A program made the position numbers and the translations under genes. The notes beneath the pieces are model-generated. The model had not been told where the DNA came from. It saw nothing but the letters and a program-made list of their open reading frames with translations, and made no database searches. A stretch of DNA of 64,000 nt from Rhynchopus sp. YZ270_cl-10 (Eukaryota > Euglenozoa > Diplonemea > Diplonemida > Diplonemidae): NCBI GenBank assembly GCA_964035575.1, contig OZ037897.1, forward strand, positions 806,001-870,000, in the 5' to 3' direction. Positions 20,617-32,900 of this stretch are shown here, piece by piece (positions within the stretch are counted from its first letter, which is position 1; the number at the start of each line of letters is the position of its first letter).

Positions 20617-20716
20617 TGTTCATTTGTTCATTTGTTCATTTGTTCATTTGTTCATTTGTTCATTTGTTCATTTGTTCATTTGTTCATTTGTTCATTTGTT
20701 CATTTGTTCATTTGTC
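20617..20716. repeat. 8-bp tandem repeat (GTTCATTT)n before tafazzin
   Basis: About twelve uninterrupted units, ending about 15 nt before the ATG of the next gene, with a GTCCCTCAG acceptor-like site (20714-20722) in between. It would lie in the promoter or a 5'-leader intron. Confidence 0.9.
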
Positions 20717-20729
20717 CCTCAGTTTCTCT

Positions 20730-21623
20730 ATGGCTCCCAATGTACGGAATGGGTTGAAATGGGTGGGACGAAAGTTTTGTCCTGAGTCCTGCGCACTGCT
20801 GAAAACTCGGGGAGATGCTATTGGTTTGCATAACGGTTCACTGCGGGATAGCCGACGCAACTGGCCGGAGCTTAGCGTGATGCAGAAAACAATGCGGGCT
20901 GGGGTTTTCGCTATGACAGGCGTTGTCGCAAAAACATTCTTTTGCGTCTTTGGACGAGGTGTGTTTGTTGGCCGTGCGGATCTTATGCGTGCTGTTGAGC
21001 GTGCACCCAAAGAACAACGTTCTCTTATCACCGTTTCGAACCATGTTGGGACCATTGATGATCCGGTCCTTTGGGGTGCCCTTCCCTTTTCTTGGGTAGT
21101 CTTCAATGATGCAAACCGGAGGTGGCTTTGGGCTTCGCAGGATATTTGCCATGCGAATCGTTACACAGCGCTTGCCTTTGGGTTGGGGCATTGTGTTCCT
21201 ATCATTCGTGGTGCTGGGTTGGAGCAGGAGGGTGTCGAGGAGTTGCAGGAGAAGGTGGATGCGGCAAAGTGGGTGCATGTATTCTCAGAGGGGCAGTGTA
21301 ATCAAAATGGTGAGGTGCTGTCGTTTCGGTGGGGCGTAGGGAGGCTTGTGGTGCATGCAGCGAAACTGCCAAGGGTGATTCCGTTTGCACATCGTGGGAT
21401 GCAGGATATGTTTCCGGAACACCTCAGCAAGGCGTATCCACGCTTTTCTAAAGTGCGTGCCCAGCTTGGTGAAGAAATCTGTGTGAAAGATATCTGGACC
21501 TCAGCGCAAACCGCACTCTCCATCCAAGATGATACCCAACGCAAATCAGCCCTCGAAGCCCTTTATGCAGAAGCAACCAATCGTATTGAAACTGCAACCC
21601 GAGAGCTCTATTCTCGTATCTAA
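20730..21623 (+). CDS. TAZ: Tafazzin-type phospholipid transacylase
   Basis: 297 residues, single exon. Tafazzin remodels cardiolipin acyl chains by CoA-independent transfer on mitochondrial membranes. The acyltransferase box H(X)4D is SNHVGTIDDP (H105, D110) with the tafazzin-typical second Asp and LWGAL. Next come DICHANRYTALAFGLGHCVPIIRG, WVHVFSEGQ (family: FPEG; here Ser for Pro) and FRWGVGRLV with a PFAHRGMQDMFPE block, in family order and spacing. Length fits (human 292). The ATG at 20730 is the first Met after the tandem repeat; upstream sequence is open but only repeats FICSFVHL. Confidence 0.92.
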   Translation: MAPNVRNGLKWVGRKFCPESCALLKTRGDAIGLHNGSLRDSRRNWPELSVMQKTMRAGVFAMTGVVAKTFFCVFGRGVFVGRADLMRAVERAPKEQRSLITVSNHVGTIDDPVLWGALPFSWVVFNDANRRWLWASQDICHANRYTALAFGLGHCVPIIRGAGLEQEGVEELQEKVDAAKWVHVFSEGQCNQNGEVLSFRWGVGRLVVHAAKLPRVIPFAHRGMQDMFPEHLSKAYPRFSKVRAQLGEEICVKDIWTSAQTALSIQDDTQRKSALEALYAEATNRIETATRELYSRI

Positions 21624-21829
21624 GAGAGAGAGAGAGAGAGAAGAGGGAGAAGGAGATAAAAAAAACTTTGCTTGATGGCAAATATTTTTGAAGGGGGGTT
21701 TTTTTCTCTCTCTGGCCACCCCCTTTCTAAGAAAAAAAAAAGATTTTTTTTTTGAAAATTTTATCATCACAGTATCTCACTATCCTTTTTTTTCGTTAGA
21801 CTACACAAGAAAGACACTAAAAAAAAAAA

Positions 21830-22204
21830 ATGGCGTTGCAGTTGCTTGATGCTTTGGTGTTTTATAGCAGTGATCTGATTGGGTTTGGGTATGCTGGACT
21901 GAAGACCCTTGAGGTGGTGCAGCACCCAAAGCAGGAGATGGACTCAAAATGGCTTGTGTACTGGGTCATGTTCTCCGCGTTCTACGTGGTGGAATTCCTG
22001 CTGGTGCCGGTCCTGAACATTATTCTCTTCGGACAATACCACTACATTCGCTTCATGCTGTTGCTCTACCTCACCCTCGGAGGAGGCGCTGGTGCACTTT
22101 ACTCCAAATTCGCACGCCCCCTCCTCGAACAACACGCCCCCCAGCTTCTCGGATCCGGCAGCAAGCATGGATCAGGAACCGCGAAGTTTAACTCCAGGGG
22201 GTAA
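21830..22204 (+). CDS. REEP/HVA22 (TB2/DP1) family ER-shaping protein
   Basis: 124 residues, with a 10-A run directly before the ATG. KWLVYWVMFSAFYVVEFLLV, then LNIILFGQYHYIRFMLLLYL, and GGGAGALYSKFARPLLEQH match the TB2/DP1/HVA22 domain: paired hydrophobic hairpins that curve ER tubules. It is a little shorter than yeast Yop1 (180), missing mainly the N-terminal cytosolic part and the amphipathic C-terminus. No intron is seen. It lies 206 bp after tafazzin on the same strand. The identification is good; the physiological role is taken from the family. Confidence 0.85.
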   Translation: MALQLLDALVFYSSDLIGFGYAGLKTLEVVQHPKQEMDSKWLVYWVMFSAFYVVEFLLVPVLNIILFGQYHYIRFMLLLYLTLGGGAGALYSKFARPLLEQHAPQLLGSGSKHGSGTAKFNSRG

Positions 22205-22602
22205 ATATTAAAAATGTGGAGGGTGATGTGATTTTTTTTTTTTTTTTTTTAGAGTTTTTTCTGTAGGGGGATACACTGAACAGATTATGAAAAAAAAGCA
22301 AAAAAAAAAAGGTATGGGGAGATCCGGGTGCCCGCAACAACAATATTCACAAGCAATCACAAAAAAAAAATCCTCTTCACAAAAAATCACAAACAATCAC
22401 AAACAAAAAATCTTATTCACACAAAATCACACAAAATCACAAAAAATAAATCCTATTCACAAAAAATCACAAAAATCACAAAAAATCACAAAAAAAAAAT
22501 CCTATTCACAAACAATCACAAAAAATCACAAACAAAAAATCTTATTCACAAAAAATCACACAAAATCACAAAAAATAAATCCTATTCACAAAATAGTTAT
22601 AT

Positions 22603-22747
22603 ACTCCAGGGAGAAATTGAAGCTTTTTTTCCCCGAGGGGGGTGCAACTCCCAAGGATGTGTATTTCCCGAGCCGAAGGCGAGGGAAATACGAATCCAAG
22701 GGAGTTGGCACCCCCCAAGGGGAAAAATCTTCAATTTCTCCCAGGAG
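22603..22747. repeat. 145-nt near-perfect palindrome
   Basis: Arms 22603-22669 and 22682-22747 pair from ACTCC-GGGAGAAATTGAAG down to GTATTTCCC around a loop GAGCCGAAGGCGA. The few mismatches are scattered. It could be a separate fold-back insertion or a structural part of the surrounding element. Confidence 0.8.
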
Positions 22748-22911
22748 TTTGTAATTTTATTGCCTCCAAATAGTGCCGAAAGCCAAAATTTTAGGGGGTT
22801 TTGACCCACCGCGTGTGCACATCTGTTGGTGGGTGCTTGGGGTGCCGTACAAAAAGAAATGAAGCCGAAAACTAGGAGAGGAGGGTCTTTTTGTATGTCT
22901 GAATACTTTTG

Positions 22912-23145
22912 TTAGTGTTTTTTGTTGAGACGGCTGAAGTAACTCCAGATGGTGTTGACTTCAATTTCCGTTCTTTGTGCAAGTGATCGAAGTAGCGGTG
23001 TAATCTTCTCACGTGGCTTGCGGGACTTGATCTTCGACAATTTCAGAAATCCTTGCAAAGCGATGTCATGGGTTTCTTTTGTGGGCGCCTTCTTCTGAGC
23101 ATCCTCATAGATATCTGTGGCCTGCTTCTTGGTAGTCCTTGGCAT
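22912..23145 (-). CDS. 77-residue basic protein carried by the transposon
   Basis: Starts MPRTTKKQATDIYEDAQKK and ends in SYFSRLNKKH; Lys/Arg-rich, mostly helical by composition, no Cys. An open frame in the only non-repetitive part of the element argues that it is or was functional there, perhaps as a DNA-binding accessory protein. No family recognised. Confidence 0.45.
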   Translation of the reverse strand: MPRTTKKQATDIYEDAQKKAPTKETHDIALQGFLKLSKIKSRKPREKITPLLRSLAQRTEIEVNTIWSYFSRLNKKH

Positions 23146-23971
23146 GATCTTGTGGTTTTGACGTTAAAATCCCTCTGGGAAGTTTTTTGGGTGGAAAAAA
23201 ACCTCAAAAACGCGTTTTAGACCCCTAGAAAGGCTCAAAACTGCTCAATTCTTGCTGGAATTGCAAAATTGGGCACTTTTAGGGTGTGACCAAAAAAATT
23301 TTCGAGAGTCTAGTTAGTACGGAGGCGCACCTTAGAAGGCAAAAAATCAAAAAAACAGCAGGGAAAAATAGACTTTTTATTCCCTGCCCCTTTTTAGCTG
23401 GGGTTCCCGGCTATTTACTATTTATTCCCTGCTCAAATTTACTTTTTTTCCCTCACCCCAGCCATTTACGGCTAAAAAATGCAGGGAAAAAAACCTACTT
23501 TATTTCCTGCCCCCCTAAAGCATTTTGGCTTGAGGCACAATATTTGGAGGCAATAAAATCACAAACAATCACAAAAAATCACAAAAAATCACATCCACTT
23601 TTTGTGATTTTTTGTAATTTTTTGTGATTGTTTGTGATTTTTTGTGAATAGGATTTTTTTTTTGTGATTGCTTGTGATTTTTTGTGAATAGGATTTATTT
23701 TTTTGTGATTTTGTGTGATTTTTTGTGAATAAGATTTTTTGTTTGTGATTTTTTGTGATTTTTTGTGAATAGGATTTTTTTTTTGTGATTGCTTGTGATT
23801 TTTTGTGATTTTTGTGATTTTTTGTGATTTGTTGTGAATAGAATTTTTTTTTTTTTGTGATTTTTTGTATTTATTTTGTGTGATTTTGTGTGATTTGTTG
23901 TGATTTGTTGTGATTTTTTGTGATTTTTTGTGAATATTGTTGTTGCGGGCACCCGGATCTCCCCAAGGTAT

Positions 23972-24862
23972 CCAAAAAATGCGAAAAAAAAAGCCTTGTA
24001 AAAATCGAAAAAAAGAAGAAAATAAAATAAAAGAGATAGCGTAACTGAGAGTCACTCTTCTCTTCTTCCCCTTCCCCTTATTCGCACGGAATTCATATTT
24101 CTTTTGAGTGTCATAACAGCACTTTGTCTTCCGTTCAAAAATGGTACACAAAAATAGAATACAATTCTTACAAAAATTAAACCAAGTTTTTCATTTCAAG
24201 CCAAAATGGATGGAAATACCCGAATTTACCCGAAAAATGGGGTGGTGGTGGGTGGGAGATTCAAACTAGAGGGGGAAACGCGGGGAAAACGAGGAGTGTT
24301 GAGGAAGGTGTGCGCATACATTTGAAGGCAGGTGTGAGTGGATTCCTAAGGACAGAACATTACCCATAAGATAAAAAAATGTCTGTGTACGTCCGGTGTG
24401 AAGGGTTTAGTTGTCAACACTTCTTTCTCTGTCCCTCTGTTCCTTCCTTTATATAGATAAAAGATGGATTCCTCCCCCCCATATTTTACTATTTTTTTGC
24501 CACCTTTTTTGTAAACGTGTTTTTATTTATTTCTTTCTTTTGTTATCGAAGGGATGGGTAGGTTGGTGTGATTCAGGGGGTACGGACAACCCACGGAAGA
24601 ACCACGGGGGAACCACGGAGAATCCGTTTGGGTGATCACACCATAGGTGTGATCTGTATTTTTACTGAAGATGGGGAGGATCTGACATATCTCGGGTTGT
24701 TTTTTTTTTTTTTCCTCTCGTTTTTTTCCGTTTTTTTTTTTAAATATCGGGGTTACTTCAGTACAGAGGAGGCTAAGGTTCACTTCTACCCAACCTTTGT
24801 CTCTTTATTTTGCTTGCCACATTTTTTTCTTTTTTTCTTTTTTCTTTTTTCATTTTTTCGCC
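23972..24862. other. Gene-free stretch
   Basis: A/T-rich with T-runs. CACGGAAGAACCACGGGGGA and GTGATCACACC (24640) are short direct and inverted repeats. No gene supported. Confidence 0.35.
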
Positions 24863-25045
24863 TTCATGAAATATAGGAAGAAATAGAAACAAAGCATTTT
24901 TGCAACACATTTTGCGGTTCTGGGGGACGAACCGCACTGCGGAGCAACACGCCTCACCATACAGGTCGAGGTGTTGTGCGTTTCACCACAACCTCTCTTA
25001 GGGGAATTTTTTTTTCTCGTGTGAATGAGTGTTAAGTGTCTATTT
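24863..25045 (+). repeat. Interspersed repeat 'A', copy 1
   Basis: CTTCATGAAAT, AACACATTTTGCGGTTCTGG, AGGTCGAGGTGTTGTGCGTTT and GTGTGAATGAGTGTTA recur in the same order at 56963-57135. Confidence 0.75.
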
Positions 25046-25114
25046 TTTTCTTCTTCCCACACCACAATCCACACTACCTCACGCTTTTTGTGGGGGTAAC
25101 TACACTTTTTTTGA

Positions 25115-25148
25115 AAGGTGACTAAGCATGAGAGGCTTAGGGTCATCT
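25115..25148 (+). repeat. Hairpin element 'H', copy 1
   Basis: AAGGTGAC-TAAGC, loop ATGAGAG, GCTTA-GG-GTCATCT. The same stem-loop recurs at 37011, 37922, 42344, 42658, 43693, 44025, 44666, 45022 and 46981. Confidence 0.7.
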
Positions 25149-25596
25149 GATAAACATTTTCTTTTTTTTTTTTCGCAGAAAAAAAAATTAAAAGATCCTA
25201 GCCTTCAGGTGGCATTTGTGTTGTCGGTCCAAAAAAAAAAAAGATTTTGTGTAGAGAGACTTTGTGTACAGAACCCATCCTCAGATAGGTAATCGTCGAT
25301 ACTACAAAAGAAAAAGAAGAGACAAATAGCAACGAGAACACAATACATTTTTTTTAAAAAAAGCAACAAAATAATATGAAACTACACTTAGAGCGAAGGT
25401 GAGGTGTGAGATGGTGTTTTACCCCCCCCACCTGACCCTCTAGAAGGGGAAACAACAACAGTACGAATCTGTGAATAATACTATGAAAACAAAAAAACTC
25501 AGTGCTCCCGCTAAGGAAAAAGACGGTCATATATGACCGATAAATAAAAAAATAAAAAAAGCCAAAAAAGGGCCCGGTCATATATGGCCGGTCATA
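25149..25596. other. Gene-free stretch with GGTCATATATGACC palindromes
   Basis: Palindromic GGTCATATATGACCG at about 25526 and a second copy at about 25575, the latter split by the mariner-like element that follows. TTGTGTACAGA...GTCGATAC at 25260-25300 recurs near 47490. No gene. Confidence 0.4.
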
Positions 25597-25844
25597 CAAT
25601 GTGTCCCAGAATTAATGTCACCTGGCGACATTTTTGAAAAAAAGTGCAAAAGTGGACAAATTTCGTGACATTTTGACCTTGTCGTGAAGAAAAAGTGTGT
25701 AGGGGGTGAAATATTTACATTGCAAGTACCCTTTTTGGCAAAAAAAGGGTCTACAACAACAAGGTCAAAATGTCACGAAATTTGTCCACTTTTGCACTTT
25801 TTTTCAAAAATGTCGCCAGGTGACATTAATTCTGGGACACACTG
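25597..25844. mobile_element. Tc1/mariner-like MITE, 248 bp
   Basis: Inverted repeats of about 85 bp starting CA(A/G)TGTGTCCCAGAATTAA, flanked by TA (25595-25596, 25845-25846). The 75-bp centre has no coding frame. The start and TA duplication fit Tc1/mariner. It landed in the GGTCATATATGACC repeat. Confidence 0.88.
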
Positions 25845-25984
25845 TATATGACCGGGTTTGGGTGGTCACGGGAGGGGTCTAGGGGGTGGGGGTGGCGAAG
25901 CCACCCCTTCACCATAGTACTATGGAATACTATGGAAGGCTACTTGTGCAGTCCCTCATGCGTGCACAAGAATTTGCAAAGGAA

Positions 25985-26130
25985 GCATGCAGCATGGCGA
26001 AAGAAAAAAGTAGCGTACCGTGCGCCTGCGGCGCAAGTTTGCAACCCACCCTTCCCATGACATAGTTTGGCAGTAAAAATGTGCAATTTTAAGCGCAATT
26101 TTTAGAAATGTTGCGTACCGTGGCTTCGCT
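25985..26130 (-). repeat. Fragment of the GCGCCTGCGGCGC repeat family
   Basis: GTACCGTGCGCCTGCGGCGC followed by CCCATGACATAG is the reverse of 11400-11450 inside the nested element at 10985-12139; related pieces lie at 50555 and 55030. Confidence 0.6.
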
Positions 26131-26910
26131 TGGGTGCCACGACCGCCGTTTCTTTTGTAAATGTACTGAGGTTACTGATAATTCGTGTACCACGTGTGCC
26201 TGGCACAAATATAAATGAAGTGCCGACCTCCGAGGAATTCTCACATTCCGCCGGAGGCCCCCAACTTGAGCTAAGGTGGGCTCGACCGAGTTTGACCGAG
26301 TTCCAGCGAAAAACCCCGAAACCTATATAATGCCCTGGTGTTAAGCACTAGCAAAAAAAATACTGCAGGGTATATGGTATAATGTTGCGATAAATAAAAA
26401 ATGGAAATTTTGAAAACAAATATGACCGACCACCCGGCCTTAGCGGGAGCACTGAAAAAACTGCAAAAAAAAAAAGGATACATTTTTTTTTCCAACTCTA
26501 ATTTTCATAACCTCCCCAACCTTTACCACAAAGGAAACTGGTTGAGATATCAACTTCCACTTCCAATATTCTGTAAAAAGGCAGTCTTTTACACACTAAC
26601 ACTCACAGCAAAGAAAAAAATATACACAAGCCCCCCCCTCCCCTCCCCCCCCCCCACACACCCCCCTTCCTCTCCCATGACGTGCAGCACCCGTCTCCCC
26701 TTCAAGTGAAGAGACGAGGGATATTTCTTTTAGGCTACCAAATACATTCCAACCCAACCACACCCAAACCCACCTACGTCTCCTCCTTCTCCCCTTTCTC
26801 TCTCTTTTACGCCCCTCCCCTCCTCATCCTCATCCTCCTTCTTTTCCTCGCTACCCCTTGAGTGGAGGTTCTAGTCTTATCAAAGTAGTTGTTGTTGTTT
26901 TTGAGCGAGG
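26131..26910. other. Gene-free stretch and leader of TOR
   Basis: No gene. From about 26630 it is strongly C/T-rich (several C8-C10 runs, CCTCCTTCTCCCC) up to CTTATCAAAG, then TTGTTGTTGTTTTTGAGCG before the ATG at 26911: a probable promoter and 5'-UTR region. Confidence 0.4.
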
Positions 26911-29900
26911 ATGAGCTCTTCAGTCTCTGCAGGCGAGGTGAGGGCCCATGCGGAACTGGAGAGGATAGTGGGGAGCATAAAATCGTTGGAACCTCAGGCC
27001 CGTAAGGTCGGTACAGAAGAATTGCGAAGATATGTCAGTTCCATGGCAACAGAGCTGCCTCAAGAGCGTCTTGTTGCTTTCCAACGACTTCTCAACCACA
27101 AACTGCAAGAGCTCTTCCGTGGTTCTCAAGGAAACCGACAGATTCCCCGTACAGAGGATACAAATAGAATTGCAGGGACGATCTGCATTTCAGTTCTAAT
27201 TGACATCGATTTTATGGATCCTAACTTAAAAATCACGCAGTTTGCGAACTATATTTACAAAGCGTTGAACACTGATATTCGCGAGCAGGCGGAGGTTGCG
27301 GCACGCACTTTGGGGAAGATTGTTGTGATTGAAACCTCACTGACACATGAGATTGTTGATGCCGAGGCGAAACGGTGTGTAGAATGGCTTAACGACGACA
27401 ATAGGCCTCGCCACCGCCGTTATGTCGGCTCTCTGGTCATGCGGGAGTTGGTCCAGGCGGTGCCGCACCTTCTCCTCAAGCGACTTTCATCTTTCATTTT
27501 GTCGATCTGGCCTGCCCTTAGAGATGATGATGTAGAAGTGCGCCGTGTTGCTGCAACAGCGCTTCGTGCTCTCATCCTTGGTGTGACTCATAAGGATTCG
27601 ACAGAAGGGGAACGTGAATTTCGTAGTAAGAGCATGGAGTCCATCTACATGTCGTGTATGGAGCAGCTGCAGAGTACGCAAGAAGCGTTGTGCCATGGGT
27701 CGTTGCTCGCGTTGAAGGAGATGTACGTAGCGAGCGACGACGCGGTGTTGGATAAAGGGTTTGACAATGTGTGTTCGACCATAACAAAGCTGAAGATCGC
27801 CCCGCAGTCGCAGGCTGTGCGGACAGAGTTGGTCTCGCTGCTCCCGGTGCTTGCAGCGTATCGTCCGGAGGCGTTTGCGAGCCATGTTGCAATGGTGATG
27901 AAGCATCTTCTTGAGCAGTCGCGTCTTCTTGAGCACGGTGCGTTGACGTCGATTGGGCTTATCATAGAGGCCATGAAGCATGATAGGTCGCGGCAGTCGC
28001 TGAAAAAGGTGGAGTCGTATGTTCCTGGGTTGCTTGCATCGATCTCAGCGTTGTTGCTCCCGAAGGTAGGGACGGCGGCGGTGAACAGCAATGCAGCAGC
28101 GCCGGCAACATCGTGGCTGTTCTCTCGCAACGACGTCAAAAAGGTGGATCAAAACGACAAAAAGAAAGCCCCCGTCTTGTCGTCAGGGCATCTCATCGAT
28201 GCTGTTGCGTGTCTTAAGAGTCTTTGCATTGCGTTTCCTACACGATCTGACGTGCTTTCCCGAGCTCAAGAGTATGAGCTGCACGATGCGATCTTTTCGT
28301 TGCCGTTGGAGGCGCGTCTGGTGACGCATCTTGACAAGATGTGTCAGGCACTGCCGTTGTTGTTTCCTGTGTTTCAGGAGAGGTTGATGAATAAGGCTTC
28401 GTTGATGTTGGTGGGGACGCCGTTTGATTCGGCAGACCCTCAGGCGCCTGGGAATGTGAGCTGTTCTGGTGGGGTGGAGGATAAGATGATGGCATTGCGG
28501 GCGTTGCAGGAGTTTGACATGAGCGAGCACGATATGACGTTGTACACCAGCCGCTGCTGTGCGCCGTTCCTCAACCACGCCCGCCCGCAGGTCCGCAAAG
28601 AAGCAGTGTCCGCATGCTGGAAACTCCTTGTCTCCTCAACGTCATACCACAACCAGCTACTGCAGAATATCAATGGTAATAGACGTGCCCCGCTTCGCTC
28701 TAACTCGCATGGTCATAAGACCCAGGTTCTTTCCGTTCTGCGTTCTCTTGTTGCAGTGTTGGTTAGCGATATCGAGGCAGAGAACCGTCTTTGTGTAATG
28801 CGGCTTGTTGCAGGCACAGCGCGTTTTGATACATACTTTGCAGCCTCGGAGTGTCTCAGGTCTATGGTGCTGTCGATCAATGATGAATACGAGGCGGTCA
28901 GCGAAATGGCGATACGTGTCATAGGGCGTCTCAGTACTATCAACCCTGCACATACCCTACCATCTCTCCGCAAGGTGCTGCTACAGCTTATGACAGAGCT
29001 GAAGTGCACGGTCGACGCACAGAGGCAGGACCTCTCTGCGCGCATGCTTGGCACCCTCATCAAAGCCGCCCCACAGCTTGTTGACCCATACATTCCTAGT
29101 CTCCTCGAGGCCATCCTCAAACGTCTTGGTATGAGCAATCCACGCGTCCACGGCACCCTTCTCGCAACGCTTGGCGAGCTTTCGGAGATTGCCGGGAAAG
29201 AAATGCAGCCCCTCCTCCCCAAGGTCATGCCGATTGTTGTGCAGACGTTGAAGGACAAACCTACTGCAATCTCTGTACGGCAGGCTGTCATCTCATTAGG
29301 ACAGATCATGCGGAGTACTGGCTATGTGGATGTGTATGATGACTATCCTTCTATTCTTGAGTTCATGCTTGAAAGCCTGCAGGGGGCCGGACGCGAGCCG
29401 CTTGGGACCCGAATGGAGATAATGCGAACCTTTGGTATTGGAGGAGCCTTAGAACCTCACGCTGTTCTTCGCATGCGTCAAGGAGAGAGCGAAGGGGCAA
29501 ACGGAGCTGGTGTTTCTACGCAGATCGAAACACACAACGAAACGCAGGCTGTCGTCAACGCGCTTCTCGGTGTGCTAGAATCGCCCTCCCAACAGGTGCA
29601 TCATAGATCCGCAGTGCAGGCCCTCCAGATGATGGTGCGTGCGTTAAAAACTGAAAAGCCGGTCGCTTTCTTACCCCGCATCCTTCCTGCCTTCCTGAAG
29701 CTGCTTCAGGACAACCTTTCCACTGCGGATGTCACTTCGAAGGCTGCGTTGCGGATAAAGGATAGAAACTTTGCGGAGTATATGTTCCGTGCTATAGCGA
29801 ATGTGGTGGGGGTAGTGAAGCAGCACATCAGGAAGTATCAGCACAGCATTGTGCAGGCGATGCATGAGTTCTGGGACCCTGCCGAGCCTCAGGTGCTTCT

Positions 29901-32900
29901 CATGATCATCAACCTATGCGAGGAGCTGCGTAAGGCGCTGAATGAAGAGTTCCTCCCGCACTTCAAGATGTTCGTACCCCTCATGATCCAGGTCGTCCGC
30001 GACGATGTGACGCCGGACCGGGTCCTCACGGTGCGTGTCATGCTTGCTTTTGAATGCTTTGGCGAGCTTCTCGCGTGGTACCTCCATCTGGTAGTACCCT
30101 GTATTGTTGGCGTCTTTTCGAATGAAGATCAACCTCAACAGCTACGTCTTAAGGCAATCAAAGCGCTCAAGGCATTATGCCACAAACTAAGCATACGCGA
30201 CCACGCAGCAACATTGGTGCACGCCCTGGCAAAGCTTATCGCCGAACCACCACCACGCCAGGAACGGTCCTGCTCCATCATGAGCACTGCAAGCGACCTC
30301 AACGACACCCGAGCAAGCCTTGCCAGCACCCAGCACAGCCTCCAATCCCTCCAGGCCACACCCACACAACCCCCTGCACCACTACACCAGGAGGCAGCAT
30401 CTGCCCTGGAATCCCTTCTCATCAACGTAAAAGGCGACTTCGACGTCTTCATGCCAATGGTCTGCCGCGTCTTAGAAGGCGCCGAAGCATACACCTACGG
30501 GAACATCAGCTTCGCACCACGCGACCACCTTGCCCTCCTCACCTCTACCCTAGCAAAGCTGAAGCAGTTTAATAACGCACCTATCCCACTGCTCCCTGAG
30601 CGTGCCGTCAACCCAGCAGGTGTAAGCAACCAGGAGACACACCGTCCAGAGGTGAAGGGGTCGACTGTCAACCCTACCTCGCTAAGGCGTGCGTGGATTG
30701 TCTCGGGGGCGAGCGCTGCTAGGGATCATTTGAATTGGTTGTCGCAGTTTGGGCAGAAGCTGCTCCAGGAGAGTCCGTCCCCATCTCTCCGAGCAGCGTT
30801 TGACATCAGCAGGCAGTACCCGCAGCTGAACTATGAGTTGTTTAACGTGGCGTTTGTTAGTTGCTACTTTGATTTGACGGAAAAACACCGTCTAGAAATG
30901 CTTGATGCTGTCAAGAAGGCGCTGCAGGCAGAGAACCTTCCAGCAGAGGTGCTCCAGCCGCTTCTCAACCTTGCAGAGTATATGGAACGTTGTGACCGTA
31001 GTGTCGGGTCGTCTAAAGCTGCCTCCATCATGTCCTCCTTTGTGCCCCCGCAGCAGCTTGCTGTGCTTGCAGAGAGGTGCCAGCTGTACGCCAAAGCCCT
31101 GCATTACCACGAGGCCAGCGTGCGTCAAATTGAAACTTCTATGCAAAAGTTTGGCACCGGAGAGTCATGGCCAGAGGAGATGCGGAGCTCCTGTCTTGAG
31201 GAGTGCCGTAGTCTTGTGCACATCAACAACTGCTTGGAGCTCCCTGAATCCTCAGAAGGATTGTTAAAGTACATCCAAAAACACAATCTCGACGAAGGAG
31301 GTGGTCTCACCGCCGATATGTATGTGAACCTCGGCTGGTGGGAGAAGGCCTACAAATGCTATGAGGAGGAAGCGGCGCAGTCGAGCACCCCACAGCTTGT
31401 GGTAGGGATGTTCCGCTGTCTGGACCAGATGGGCGACTGGCCGCGTCTCCTAGAGCTCGCTGGCTTGCACTGGGGGAACCAGGACGTTAAGAAGCAGGTG
31501 GCACCCATGGTTGGGCACGCTGCGTGGTTGATGTCCAAATGGGACCTCATGGCGGAGGCGACGGATGTCATGCCCGAGACGGCGCAGGGCATGCGTGGGT
31601 CAGCATCGCATATCTCTACTACTGGGCAGTTCTACCGTGCGGTGCTTGCGTTCAGACATGGTGATCTTGACCTTGGACAGAAGCATATCTCTAAATGCCG
31701 TGAACTGATGGACCGTGACCTCTCGACGCAACTCACGGAGAGCTACAGTCGTGCCTACGAGCTGGTTGTCTGCCTGCAGCAGCTGTCCGAGCTGGAGGAG
31801 GTTTTCGAGTACAGCTCTGCCAGCAGCGAGCGGCAAGCCGTCCGCCGCTCCGTCTGGGAGAAGCGTCTCCGCAAGATGAACCGCGACCCAAAGTATTTGC
31901 AGGGGACTCTCGCCATCAGGAGTTTGGTGGTCCATCCGACCGAGAATCTGAACTCCTGGCTCGAATTTGTGCAGACCTGCCGCTGGGCGAACAAAATGAA
32001 CAAAGCACAACAGGTTCTCATGCAGCTTCTCGGACGCGACCTTGAGGAGCACACCGAGCCTCTCCAGCCCTCTGCCGTCATCGAGGACGAAACTGCAAAC
32101 CCTCGGGTGGTGGTCGAATACCTCAGCCACCTTTGGGTCATGAACAAAAGCGACAAGATGCGTGGCAACGAGCTGCTCTTACAGATGTCCACTTATGCAC
32201 AACGCCTTAAGATTGTCGAGACACGTGGCCACTCTTCTGCCTCTGCTAAGGTATACCCTGACACGGCACCTGCCCTGAAGACTCAGGTCCTTCTGATGAT
32301 GTGCCAATGGCAGCAGAGTCTCCTGAGCAGTACCTACTGGCAGCCGCAGCACCGTGAAGGCATCCTGCACAATCTCTACGACGCAATTCAGTGGAGTCCC
32401 AACGGCTACGACGCCTGGCACGAATGGGCGCTGCTCAACTACCGCATCCCCCTCAAGGACGAAAGCCTTTCACGCCAAGAGGAGCTCACCTTTGTCACCC
32501 GCGCAGTCGAAGGCTTCGCACGGAGCATTTCGTTGTGCAGACCTGCTGAGCTTGCAGTGCAGGACATCCTACGTCTGCTCCGTGCTTGGTTCAATTTTGG
32601 TACAGATGAGGATGTTGCAAAGGTGGTTCGTGTACAGCTCGACACCGTTAGCGTGCATATGTGGCTGCAGGTCATCCCACAGATCATTGCACGCATTGAT
32701 TCTCCTGAGCCTGCGATACAACGCAATATTCGGTATTTGCTGCTGAAGATTGCGGAGAGCCATCCGCAGGCTGTGACGTATCCTTTGGTGGTGTGCACGT
32801 CGAAGCCTGCGAAGGCAGGTGGAACCAATGATACGGATACAGGGTCACAACGTCGTGCCAGCGCAGAATACGTTCTGAAGGAGTTGCGGAAGAAAAAGAA

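Larger units (their letters stand above)
22316..23964. mobile_element. 1,649-bp transposon with inverted minisatellite arms
   Basis: Perfect inverted ends of about 36 bp beginning GGGGAGATCCGGGTGCCCGC, flanked by AAGGTAT (22309-22315 and 23965-23971). Inside each end is an array of AATCACAAAAA / CCTATTCACAAA units (22345-22595) mirrored as TTTTTGTGATT (23568-23938). The centre carries a long palindrome and a 77-codon frame on the - strand. No known transposase and no family recognised; a 7-bp duplication does not fit the commonest superfamilies. Confidence 0.85.

Noticed and set aside
22328-23952. Lys/Asn/Ser-rich proteins from the mirrored arrays
   Set aside because: They are translations of the short tandem repeats (ITKNHKKSQ type) without any other protein feature.
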